8,986 nt of DNA, taken from Pseudomonadota bacterium. GTDB lineage: Bacteria > Pseudomonadota > Gammaproteobacteria > Burkholderiales > Rhodocyclaceae. Position 1 is the stretch's first letter. Every line of letters begins with the position of its first letter. The position numbers and the translations under genes are program-made. This document shows positions 1-8,459 of this stretch, piece by piece. The stretch lies in assembly GCA_030917225.1 (NCBI GenBank), contig JAUPVD010000508.1:1-8986 (forward strand), read 5' to 3'. The notes beneath the pieces are model-generated. The model was given only the letters and a program-made list of their open reading frames with translations, made no database searches and was not told where the DNA came from.

Positions 1-504
1 GAAGGCTTCCAGTTTGACGACAAGTTGAAACTCGGCAACGCCGATCTCGTCATCAACGGCGCCGGCGTCCGCTCGAAGTTCGGCAAGCGCTATGCGATGG
101 CGCTCTATCTGCCAGCCAAGGCAACCGATGCCAAGGCGGCACTCGCCACCAAGGGACCGAAGCGCATCGCCATCAGCCTGATCAAGGATGTCGACGGGGA
201 CACCTTCGCCAGCGCCGTCAGCAAGGGCATCAATAACAATGCAAGCGACGCCGAGCAGGCGGCGCTGAAAGATCGCGTCAAGCAACTGGTCGACACCGTC
301 AATGCGCTTGGTGAAATCAAGGCCAAGTCGAGCATCGTCTTCGACTGGGTTCCCGAGAAGGGAACCATTCTGACGATCAACGGCCAGATGAAGGGCAAGG
401 AGATTCCCGGAGAGGATTTCGCCAATGCACTGCTGCGCGTCTGGCTCGGTGAAGATCCGGTCCAGAATGACCTGAAACAGGGACTGCTTGGCAAAGCCAA
501 CTGA
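1..504 (+). CDS. Chalcone isomerase-like protein, 3' part
   Basis: The reading frame is open from base 1 to the TGA at 502-504, so the gene starts upstream of the window; the apparent TTG start at 25 is not a credible start because the frame continues to its left. The visible 167 residues match the bacterial chalcone-isomerase-like fold: an early strand with the pattern LVINGAGVRSKFGK, then YAMALYLPAK, a central helical part and a C-terminal LLRVWLGEDP segment, which is the usual end of this family. Full members are about 190 residues and normally carry an N-terminal signal peptide, so roughly the first 25 residues are missing. Bacterial homologues are mostly predicted periplasmic or lipid-binding proteins without shown isomerase activity, so no reaction is claimed. 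It ends 78 bases before the TAXI binding-protein gene, with a hairpin between, so it is probably a separate transcript. Confidence 0.75.
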   Translation, partial: EGFQFDDKLKLGNADLVINGAGVRSKFGKRYAMALYLPAKATDAKAALATKGPKRIAISLIKDVDGDTFASAVSKGINNNASDAEQAALKDRVKQLVDTVNALGEIKAKSSIVFDWVPEKGTILTINGQMKGKEIPGEDFANALLRVWLGEDPVQNDLKQGLLGKAN

Positions 505-528
505 GCAGTCAATAATCACTTCCAATAA

Positions 529-551
529 GCGGCCCGCCACGAGCGGGCCGC
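529..551 (+). terminator. GC-rich hairpin after the chalcone isomerase-like gene
   Basis: A perfect 9-bp inverted repeat (529-537 gcggcccgc against 543-551 gcgggccgc) encloses a 5-base loop, 25 bases after the upstream stop codon. No T-run follows, so it is not a classical intrinsic terminator. It could be a U-less terminator, a Rho-linked 3' stabiliser, or a processing element. Its place between two likely transcription units supports a 3'-end role. Confidence 0.5.
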
Positions 552-570
552 AATCCAACCACCCCCACCC

Positions 571-577
571 GGAGGAG
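571..577 (+). promoter_or_regulatory. Strong Shine-Dalgarno site of the TAXI binding protein
   Basis: GGAGGAG lies 5 bases before the ATG at 583. It is by far the best ribosome binding site in the transporter operon. The permease start at 1547 has almost none, which fits the usual need for far more binding protein than permease. Confidence 0.8.
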
Positions 578-582
578 ACACC

Positions 583-1533
583 ATGACCCGACTGCTTCGC
601 AACCTGCTGCTTGCCGCCTCACTCACGGCCGGCGCCACCGTCGGCCACGCAGCCGAATTCATCAACGTCCTCACCGGCGGCACCAGCGGCGTCTATTACC
701 CGCTTGGCGTCTCGCTCTCGCAGATCTACGGCAAGGCGCTGCCAACGGCCAAGACCTCGGTGCAGGCGACCAAGGCCTCCGCAGAAAACCTCAACCTGCT
801 GCAGGCCGGTCGCGGCGAAGTTGCCTTCACGCTCGGCGACTCGCTGAACGAAGCCTGGAAAGGCAACGAGGAAGCCGGTTTCAAGGCACCACTGAAGAAA
901 CTGCGCACGATTGCCGCCATCTACCCGAACTACATCCAGATCGTTGCTGCCGCCGACTCGGGTATCAAGACGCTGGCGGACCTCAAGGGCAAGCGCATCT
1001 CGGTTGGCGCACCGAAGTCCGGCACCGAACTCAACGCGCGCGACATCTTCCGTGGCGCCGGCATGACCTACAAGGATTTCGGCAAGGTCGAATACCTGCC
1101 CTTCGGCGAGTCGGTCGAGTTGATGAAGAACCGCCAGCTCGACGCCACGCTGATCTCCGCCGGCCTCGGTGTTGCCGCCGTGCGCGACCTGGCAACGTCG
1201 GTCAAGATCATCATCGTACCGATCCCGCCGGAGGCCGTTGCCAAGATCGGCGAAGCGGCCTATCAACCTGGCACCATCCCGGCCAAGACCTACGAGAACC
1301 AGAATGACGCCGTGCCTTCGGTGGCCGTGCAGAACTTCCTGGTCACGCACGAAGGCGTTGCGGCCGATACGGTCTACACGATGACCAAGTCGATGTTCGA
1401 CAACCTCGATCAGATGGTTGCCGCGCATGCCGCCGCCAAGGCGATCAGCAAGGAAAATGCGGCGAAAGGTTCGCCGGTTCCGCTGCACCCGGGTGCCGAA
1501 AAGTACTACCGCGAAGCCGGCCTGCTGAAGTAA
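583..1533 (+). CDS. TAXI-family TRAP transporter substrate-binding protein
   Basis: This is a periplasmic receptor that captures a small, probably organic-acid, ligand and delivers it to the TRAP permease encoded next. The 316-residue length is normal for the family. Residues 1-23 form a signal peptide (two Arg, then a Leu/Ala-rich core, then GHA before AEF), so the mature protein should begin near residue 24. The TAXI hallmark GGTSGVYYPLG is at residues 32-42. A second conserved block follows around the segment LKGKRISVGAPKSGTE (about 134-149), where the two-lobed fold contacts its ligand. The start is fixed by a strong ribosome binding site. The permease gene begins 13 bases downstream. Studied TAXI systems handle glutamate, 2-oxoglutarate or other carboxylates; the ligand cannot be read from sequence here. 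Confidence 0.93.
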   Translation: MTRLLRNLLLAASLTAGATVGHAAEFINVLTGGTSGVYYPLGVSLSQIYGKALPTAKTSVQATKASAENLNLLQAGRGEVAFTLGDSLNEAWKGNEEAGFKAPLKKLRTIAAIYPNYIQIVAAADSGIKTLADLKGKRISVGAPKSGTELNARDIFRGAGMTYKDFGKVEYLPFGESVELMKNRQLDATLISAGLGVAAVRDLATSVKIIIVPIPPEAVAKIGEAAYQPGTIPAKTYENQNDAVPSVAVQNFLVTHEGVAADTVYTMTKSMFDNLDQMVAAHAAAKAISKENAAKGSPVPLHPGAEKYYREAGLLK

Positions 1534-1546
1534 AGCGCAGCAGCAC

Positions 1547-3600
<2,054 letters not shown>

Positions 3601-3604
<4 letters not shown>

Positions 3605-3999
3605 GCCTCTGCCTCGTCAGCGGCAGTCTGCTCGCCGTGCTGCCGCTGACCGCCTTCACGCTGGCCTGGACACACTCGATCGAGAAGACGCGCTGGGAGG
3701 AAGACTGGCGCATTCACAACATGAAGCTCGAACTGACAGCCGCACGTATCCGCGGGAGCGGCGCTGGCATGGAGATCCCGGCCGGCGCCACGCTGCGCGA
3801 CGGTGTCTGGAACTACGTGCCGACGCTATCGCCGCAAGACGGACTGCTGCTGCGCCATTCGCCCTATGTCGCTGGCTACGATCTCTGTGACGCGGACCAT
3901 TGTCGACCGCTGGCGGATCTGCTGCCCGGTTTGAAGGAAGTTCCGGGTGATAATGCCATCATCGAACTGAGGCCCTGCCCGGAGGGAAACAAACCATGA
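3601..3999 (+). CDS. DUF1850 domain protein, TRAP-TAXI accessory
   Basis: A 132-residue protein of unknown function, typical of the small genes that follow TAXI-type fused TRAP permeases. The start is taken at 3601 because this ATG overlaps the permease stop as ATGA; the frame is open further left but that part lies inside the permease. Residues 1-22 are hydrophobic and may be a signal peptide or anchor, placing the rest outside the cytoplasm. Family marks are WTHSIEKT (23-30), then WEEDW (32-36), RGSGAGMEIP (51-60) and a late Cys pair, Cys96 and Cys101, that could form a disulfide in the periplasm. It is inferred to help assemble or regulate the transporter, but no activity is known to me. 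It ends by ATGA overlap with ogt. Confidence 0.85.
3981..3986 (+). promoter_or_regulatory. Shine-Dalgarno site of the ogt-type gene
   Basis: GGAGGG lies 9 bases before the ATG at 3996, inside the end of the DUF1850 gene. It supports the overlapping start and suggests this gene can also recruit ribosomes independently of coupling. Confidence 0.7.
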
Positions 4000-4469
4000 C
4001 CGACAAACACTATGACGCCATCGTCGCCGCGCCCGGCTTCGCGCTCGGCATTCGTTGCGACGGCGACGACTGGGTCGAGGAAATCAAATTCCTCGAAGCA
4101 TGCGCCGAGCAGAAGGCCGCCACCGCGCTAGCTGCGGAAGCGGCACGCCAGCTGCGCGGCTTCCTGAAGAATCCAGATTTCGTCTTTGGCCTGCCACTGA
4201 AACCTTCGGGCACGATCTTTCAGCGTCGCGTCTGGGAACAGATTGCCGCCATCCCGTGCGGCATCACGCGCACTTACGGCGAAGTGGCCAAATCCCTGAG
4301 CAACGCTCCGCGCGCCGTTGGCCAGGCCTGCGGCGCCAACCCCTTCCCGCTGGTCGTTCCGTGCCACCGCGTCATTGCCACCGGCGGCGGGCTGGGTGGC
4401 TTCAGCCGCCATGGTGGCGGTTTCCTGCTCGACGTCAAACGCTGGCTGCTGGCCCACGAGCAACGATGA
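3996..4469 (+). CDS. ogt: Methylated-DNA--protein-cysteine S-methyltransferase
   Basis: A suicide DNA repair protein that moves the alkyl group from O6-alkylguanine (and O4-alkylthymine) to its own cysteine, restoring the base without excision. The 157-residue length suits a single-domain Ogt-type enzyme without the Ada N-terminal region. The C-terminal DNA-binding and active-site domain is clear: FQRRVWEQIAAIPCG (75-89), TYGEVA (93-98, with the helix Tyr94), RAVGQACGANP (106-116, with the arginine finger Arg106 and Asn115), and the active-site VPCHRV (121-126) with acceptor Cys123. The N-terminal 70 residues are a divergent version of the usual small domain. It is joined by 4-base overlaps to DUF1850 before it and xerD after it. 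The symbol ogt reflects domain layout; it could equally be called an MGMT-family protein. Confidence 0.93.
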   Translation: MTDKHYDAIVAAPGFALGIRCDGDDWVEEIKFLEACAEQKAATALAAEAARQLRGFLKNPDFVFGLPLKPSGTIFQRRVWEQIAAIPCGITRTYGEVAKSLSNAPRAVGQACGANPFPLVVPCHRVIATGGGLGGFSRHGGGFLLDVKRWLLAHEQR

Positions 4470-5395
4470 GTGCTGACGCTCCGCTCGGTGCCACGGCGCA
4501 TCCTGCCGACAGCGCCGAGATCGATGCCTTCTGCGATGCCATCTGGCTCGAAGACGGTCTGGCGAAGACATCACTCAACAGCTACCGCAGCGACCTGAGC
4601 CGCTTTTCTCGCTGGCTTGGCGAGCACGATGGCGCCGGCCTTCTGGCTGCGCGGGAGGATGCCCTGGCCGCCTACATGGCTCAATTGTCGAAGGAAATGC
4701 GCGCCGCCTCGCAGGCCCGCCACCTTTCCACCCTGCGCCGCTATTACCGCTGGCTGCTTGTCGAGCGAAGAATCAGCGAAGACCCGACCCGCCGCATTGC
4801 CAACCCCATTCGCCCGGCACGCTTGCCAAAGCTGATGTCCGAAGCCCAGGTGGAAGCCCTGCTCGCCGCGCCAAAGACCGAGACCATGCTTGGCCAACGG
4901 GATCGCGCCATGCTCGAAACGCTCTACGCCACCGGCCTGCGCGTCTCCGAGCTGGTCGAGCTGAAGCTGCATGAACTGAACCTCGACATGGGGCTGGTGC
5001 GCGTTTTCGGCAAAGGCAGCAAGGAGCGCCTGGTGCCACTCGGCGAGGAAGCCATTTCGTGGCTGCGCAACTATCTCGCCGAAAGCCGCCCGACGCTTCT
5101 GGAAAAGCGGCAGACCGACGCACTGTTCGTCACCACCCGCGCCGCCGCCATGAGCCGCCAGATGTTCTGGAACCTGATCAAGCGCTATGCGCGCGAAGCC
5201 GGCCTGGCGGCCGACCAGATGTCACCGCACACGCTGCGCCATGCCTTCGCCACTCACCTGATCAACCACGGTGCCGACCTGCGCGTAGTGCAGATGCTGC
5301 TTGGCCATGCCGACATCACGACGACGCAGATTTACACCCACGTCGCCCGCGAAAGGCTGAAGGCGCTGCACGCCAAACATCACCCGCGCGGCTAG
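4466..5395 (+). CDS. xerD: Site-specific tyrosine recombinase XerD
   Basis: Partner of XerC in resolving chromosome dimers at dif, near division and under FtsK control. The start at 4466 overlaps the ogt stop (ATGA) and gives 309 residues, close to the usual 298; the frame is open further left but that part lies within ogt. An N-terminal SAM-like core-binding domain (about 15-105) precedes the catalytic domain. All six catalytic residues sit at the same spacing as in E. coli XerD: Arg159 (in TGLRVSEL), Lys183 (FGKGSKER), His255 and Arg258 (SPHTLRHAF), His281 (LLGHADI) and nucleophile Tyr290 (TQIYTHV). The LGHADITTTQIYTH box is typical of XerC/D. XerD is preferred over XerC from overall similarity, for example SLNSYRSDL near the N-terminus, with XerC not fully excluded. 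A hairpin follows the stop. Confidence 0.93.
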   Translation: MSADAPLGATAHPADSAEIDAFCDAIWLEDGLAKTSLNSYRSDLSRFSRWLGEHDGAGLLAAREDALAAYMAQLSKEMRAASQARHLSTLRRYYRWLLVERRISEDPTRRIANPIRPARLPKLMSEAQVEALLAAPKTETMLGQRDRAMLETLYATGLRVSELVELKLHELNLDMGLVRVFGKGSKERLVPLGEEAISWLRNYLAESRPTLLEKRQTDALFVTTRAAAMSRQMFWNLIKRYAREAGLAADQMSPHTLRHAFATHLINHGADLRVVQMLLGHADITTTQIYTHVARERLKALHAKHHPRG

Positions 5396-5397
5396 AA

Positions 5398-5421
5398 CGG
5401 CAGGGTAGTGCTATCCTGTCG
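5398..5421 (+). terminator. Hairpin between xerD and the sensor kinase gene
   Basis: Bases 5398-5407 (cggcagggta) pair with 5412-5421 (tatcctgtcg) as a 10-bp stem with two G-U pairs and a 4-base loop (gtgc). It begins 3 bases after the xerD stop. No T-run follows, so termination is uncertain. It may instead be a 3' stabiliser, or a DNA dyad that binds a regulator upstream of the kinase. Confidence 0.4.
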
Positions 5422-5444
5422 GCCAATTCCCACGTCATGATCCG

Positions 5445-7526
5445 ATGCCTTCGATCCGCCACCACCACCCTCTTGCGCTGTTGCTTGCCGCAGTCGCCAT
5501 AGCGACGCTGATCGGCATGCTGGCGGTCGACCTGGTCGGCAGCCGTCAAATAGAAATCGGCGAAGCGACCCACCAGATCGAGCAGCATGACCGCATGCTG
5601 GCCGAGCACGTTGCCCGCTCTTTCGACAGCGTCGAAATCCTGCTCGATGAAATGCGGGTGAGCCTGCAGGAGGGCCAAGGATGGCGCCGCTGGACTCCGG
5701 AAGTCGGGCACCAGCGGTTGAAGGATCGGCTTAGCCGATCACTGCCACAGGTTCGCCATCTGCTGATTTTTGATGCGGAAGGCTATCAGCGATACACCAG
5801 CTTCGCTGAAGCGCCGCCCATCATCAACATCCGCGACCGGGCGTACTTCCAGCAACTCGTCGGTGGCGCCGAACGATCCCGCAGCGGCCCTTACATTGGT
5901 CGCAACTCCAACCTTGCCACCTACGCCATCGCACGCCGCCTGTCCAATCCCGCCGGCCAGTTCGCCGGCGCCCTGATGGTTGCCATCGAGCCGGTATATT
6001 TCGAAGCATTCTGCCGCAGCAGCCGTCCCTACGAGGAATTCGAAGCGGCCATCGTCAATGCGGCAGGCGAAATCATTTCCATCTGCCAGTCGCTGCCGAT
6101 GGAAACCGGAAAACCGCCAGTTGCTGCCGGCGACGACTTTCGCCAGGTGTTGGCGCAAGGAGAGTTCGCCACATTGGGGCTATCCATGAACCGGAGCATC
6201 CTCGAAGGCACCAACTATCTGATGGCGACCGAGCCGGTTCCCGGCTACCCGGACTTGCGCATTGTCAGCACTACACCCAAGGCGCTTCTGGCCAAGGAAT
6301 GGAAAAAACACACGAAACGCATCCTGCTGCTGGCCCTGGCCTCGCTGATCGCCCTCACTGCTGCTGGCCTTCTCATTCGCCGGCAGATAGTCCGCCTGGC
6401 AGACATGGCAACAGCACTCCAGGCCAGCCACGAGACGCTGGAGGCTCGTGTGCAGGCCGCCACACAAGAGCTGGAGCAGCGGCGCAACGAGGCCGAGCGC
6501 CTTGGCGAAGCAAAATCCCGCTTCTTCGCAGCGGCCAGCCACGACCTGAGGCAACCCCTGCACGCCCTGCAACTCTTTCTCGCCGACCTCTCGCGCCTGA
6601 CCAACGGCCCGGAACAACGTGTCCTCGTCGACCGCATCGAGGCCGCAACCAGCGCCATGACTGCCCAATTGCGCAGCCTGCTCGACATCTCGCGGCTGGA
6701 CATGGCCAACATCACACCGGAAAACAAGCTTGTATCTCTCGACGAAATTTTTGATCAACTGTCGGCTGTCTATTTCCCGACGGCCCAGGCGGGGGGCACC
6801 CGGCTGATGTTCAAACCCAGGTCAGCCACGCTGGAAACCGATCCTGCACTACTCATCCGGCTGCTCGGCAACCTGGTCGACAACGCCATCAAATTCTCTC
6901 CGAGAGGCTCGGTTCTGGTCTGCGCACGCTGGCGCGCCAACGCCGTGCGCATCGAAGTCCGCGACAACGGGCAGGGTATCCCTGCCGCCTTGCAACAAGC
7001 GGTGTATGACGAGTTCTATCAAGTCGGCAACCAGGAACGTAGCGCCGATGCAGGCCTCGGCCTCGGGCTGGCCATCGCCCACCGGGTTGCCCGCCTGCTT
7101 GGCGCCAACATCAGCCTGCGTTCAGCGGTGGGGAAAGGCTCGACGTTCGCACTGACGCTGCCCTGCCTGGTCCGCCATCGCCAGGCCAAGCTGGAAACAG
7201 CAGCAGAAACATCCGCAGCACCTCGATTGATCCTGATCGGCGAGCCCGGCGATTTTGTCGAGCGTGCCAGGCGCTGGGGATACACCATCGAAGTTGTCGC
7301 GAACCTTGCAGCAGCCTGGCGCCTGATGGACACCATGCCGGGCATTCCGGTCATCACGCAAGGTGACGGCCAGCTGTTGTCCGGGGAGATACAATCACTA
7401 CTGCGCCAGCATCCGGGAATCGTCATCACCTCGGCCGAATGCAATGTGCCGGAGTTGGGCGCCTATCACCTGCGTGAGCCGGTGAAACCCGCGCGCCTGC
7501 GTGCGCTGCTGCGCAGCCTGCACTGA
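5445..7526 (+). CDS. Cache-type sensor histidine kinase with degenerate receiver domain
   Basis: A membrane-bound kinase that should sense an extracytoplasmic signal and autophosphorylate on His. The 693 residues divide as follows. TM1 is at about 9-30. A periplasmic double-Cache-like sensor spans 40-280, with INIRDRAYFQQLVGG and SGPYIGRNS typical of that fold. TM2 is at 291-312. A short linker or coiled coil spans 320-355. The HisKA domain has phosphoacceptor His366 in ASHDLRQPLHAL. The HATPase domain shows an N box (GNLVDNAIKFSP, 475-486), G1 DNGQGI (507-512), G2 GLGLGLAIAH (537-546) and G3 GKGSTF (563-568). Residues 594-693 resemble a receiver without its acidic pair, phosphoacceptor Asp or conserved Lys. 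The start at 5445 has no clear ribosome binding site, but an in-frame stop at 5406 and TM1 leave no better one. No regulator gene is adjacent, so signal and target are unknown. Confidence 0.9.
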   Translation: MPSIRHHHPLALLLAAVAIATLIGMLAVDLVGSRQIEIGEATHQIEQHDRMLAEHVARSFDSVEILLDEMRVSLQEGQGWRRWTPEVGHQRLKDRLSRSLPQVRHLLIFDAEGYQRYTSFAEAPPIINIRDRAYFQQLVGGAERSRSGPYIGRNSNLATYAIARRLSNPAGQFAGALMVAIEPVYFEAFCRSSRPYEEFEAAIVNAAGEIISICQSLPMETGKPPVAAGDDFRQVLAQGEFATLGLSMNRSILEGTNYLMATEPVPGYPDLRIVSTTPKALLAKEWKKHTKRILLLALASLIALTAAGLLIRRQIVRLADMATALQASHETLEARVQAATQELEQRRNEAERLGEAKSRFFAAASHDLRQPLHALQLFLADLSRLTNGPEQRVLVDRIEAATSAMTAQLRSLLDISRLDMANITPENKLVSLDEIFDQLSAVYFPTAQAGGTRLMFKPRSATLETDPALLIRLLGNLVDNAIKFSPRGSVLVCARWRANAVRIEVRDNGQGIPAALQQAVYDEFYQVGNQERSADAGLGLGLAIAHRVARLLGANISLRSAVGKGSTFALTLPCLVRHRQAKLETAAETSAAPRLILIGEPGDFVERARRWGYTIEVVANLAAAWRLMDTMPGIPVITQGDGQLLSGEIQSLLRQHPGIVITSAECNVPELGAYHLREPVKPARLRALLRSLH

Positions 7527-7545
7527 CATCGAATCGAGAACATCC

Positions 7546-8037
7546 ATGATGAAAAATGAACACGCGCCGGAAACGCCGGCGACCCGCTTCCTCCGCGCCA
7601 ACGCCATCGCCCACTCGGACCATCTTTACGAGTACGAGGAACACGGCGGCACAAAAGTCTCGGCACGCGAGCTGAATGTCGACGAGCACGCGGTGGTCAA
7701 GACACTGGTGATGGAAGACGAAAACGCCAAGCCGCTGATCGTGCTGATGCACGGCGACCGCAAGGTGTCGACCAAGGAACTGGCGCGCCAGATCGGCTGC
7801 AAGAAGGTGGAGCCCTGCAAGCCGGAGGTCGCCAACCGCCACACCGGATTCCTCGTCGGCGGCACCAGCCCGTTCGGCACGAAAAAACAGATGCCGATCT
7901 ACATCGAGAAGACCATTCTCGATCTGCCGCTGATCTACGTTAATGGCGGTCGCCGCGGCTATCTCGTCGGCGTGCACCCGCATGACATTCTGCGCGTGCT
8001 GCAACCGAAGGTCGTTGAGGCGGCGCTGAAGGACTAA
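7546..8037 (+). CDS. ybaK: YbaK/EbsC-family aminoacyl-tRNA deacylase
   Basis: A cytoplasmic editing enzyme that hydrolyses mischarged tRNA, in the best-known case Cys-tRNA(Pro). The 163 residues match the family's usual 155-165. The key lysine is Lys52 in AVVKTLVM, equivalent to Lys46 of E. coli YbaK (VYKTL). The second signature is TGFLVGGTSPFGTKK (100-114), with the GGxSPxG loop at 105-111. YVNGGRRGY (131-139) matches the late strand. The ATG at 7546 is chosen because it gives the normal N-terminus; a second ATG follows directly at 7549, and the frame is open left into the kinase gene. The gap to the kinase stop is 19 bases, so they may share a transcript. The gene converges on folB with 9 bases between stops. 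Exact tRNA preference within the family cannot be decided here. Confidence 0.9.
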   Translation: MMKNEHAPETPATRFLRANAIAHSDHLYEYEEHGGTKVSARELNVDEHAVVKTLVMEDENAKPLIVLMHGDRKVSTKELARQIGCKKVEPCKPEVANRHTGFLVGGTSPFGTKKQMPIYIEKTILDLPLIYVNGGRRGYLVGVHPHDILRVLQPKVVEAALKD

Positions 8038-8046
8038 GGCCAGTGC

Positions 8047-8403
8047 TCAGGGGCTGGCGACGCGTTCGATGACCACGCCGACGCGGCGGACGCCACGCAT
8101 CATGCCCAGCTTGGCCACCGAGACCTGCACCCACTGGGCACCAAAATCCTCCAGCAGCACGGTCGCCACGTGTTCGGCAAGTTTCTCCAGCAGGTTGAAG
8201 TGCTGCGCCCCAAGATCCGCGCGCAAACGCTCCGCCACCACCGCGTAGTCGATGGTGTCGCGAATGTCGTCCGAAGCCCCGGCCGAAGCGGTTGAAGAAC
8301 CGATGCGCAGACTGATCTCGATGGTCTGCGGCACGGCCTTTTCGCGCGGATAGATGCCGATCAGGGTTTCGACCCGGAGGTCGTCGATAAAAATGATGTC
8401 CAT
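8047..8403 (-). CDS. folB: Dihydroneopterin aldolase FolB
   Basis: Folate-pathway enzyme that cleaves 7,8-dihydroneopterin to 6-hydroxymethyl-7,8-dihydropterin and glycolaldehyde. With the start at 8403 it is 118 residues, matching E. coli FolB, and begins [18 protein letters not shown], close to the E. coli start MDIVFIEQL. Expected active-site residues are Glu21 (in YPREK), Tyr53 ([10 protein letters not shown]) and Lys98 (VSVAKLGMM). The usual Lys-Pro-Gly motif reads Lys-Leu-Gly here. The C-terminus VGVVIERV is typical. An in-frame ATG at 8430 preceded by a strong GGAGGT would add nine residues, so the true start is open. The gene is divergent from plsY, a common pairing in proteobacteria, with a 30-bp dyad between them. 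A paralogous dihydroneopterin-triphosphate epimerase (FolX) is less likely given this neighbour. Confidence 0.9.
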   Translation of the reverse strand: MDIIFIDDLRVETLIGIYPREKAVPQTIEISLRIGSSTASAGASDDIRDTIDYAVVAERLRADLGAQHFNLLEKLAEHVATVLLEDFGAQWVQVSVAKLGMMRGVRRVGVVIERVASP

Positions 8404-8412
8404 GGGGCGGTG

Positions 8413-8418
8413 TAGAAT
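8413..8418 (+). promoter_or_regulatory. Candidate -10 box for plsY
   Basis: TAGAAT matches the sigma-70 -10 consensus at 5 of 6 bases, predicting a start near 8425 and a leader of about 35 bases before plsY. No convincing -35 is found 16-18 bases upstream, where the sequence is A-rich inside the folB 5' end. Confidence 0.4.
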
Positions 8419-8428
8419 GCGGCATCGC

Positions 8429-8434
8429 ATTGTA
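8429..8434 (-). promoter_or_regulatory. Candidate -10 box for folB
   Basis: On the minus strand this reads TACAAT, 5 of 6 against consensus, predicting a start near 8422 and a leader of about 19 bases before the folB ATG at 8403. It is the mirror image of the plsY box within the dyad. A -35 match is weak. The same bases overlap an alternative folB start codon, so this call conflicts with the longer folB model. Confidence 0.3.
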
Positions 8435-8435
8435 C

Positions 8436-8441
8436 ACCTCC
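8436..8441 (-). promoter_or_regulatory. Shine-Dalgarno site for an alternative folB start
   Basis: On the minus strand, GGAGGT lies 5 bases before an ATG at 8430-8428 that is in frame with folB. No comparable site precedes the ATG at 8403. If used, FolB would gain the nine residues MRCRILHRP. Confidence 0.45.
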
Positions 8442-8459
8442 AGACCCCCACACTGCCTC

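Larger units (their letters stand above)
8409..8438. repeat. 30-bp imperfect dyad in the folB-plsY divergent region
   Basis: An inverted repeat centred between 8423 and 8424 in which 12 of 15 base pairs match. The arms are ggtgta (8409-8414) with tacacc (8433-8438), and aatgcg (8416-8421) with cgcatt (8426-8431). One G/G mismatch (8415/8432) separates them and gcat forms the centre. The size and symmetry suit a dimeric repressor operator. It covers both candidate -10 boxes. Confidence 0.7.

Noticed and set aside
4055..4465. N-terminal extension of xerD giving a 446-residue protein
   Set aside because: The extra part lies inside ogt and is Arg/Pro-rich; the ATG at 4466 gives normal XerD length and an ATGA overlap.
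8039..8058. Possible bidirectional terminator between ybaK and folB
   Set aside because: Only a 5-bp stem (gccag/ctggc) with a 10-base loop and no T-run; too weak to call.
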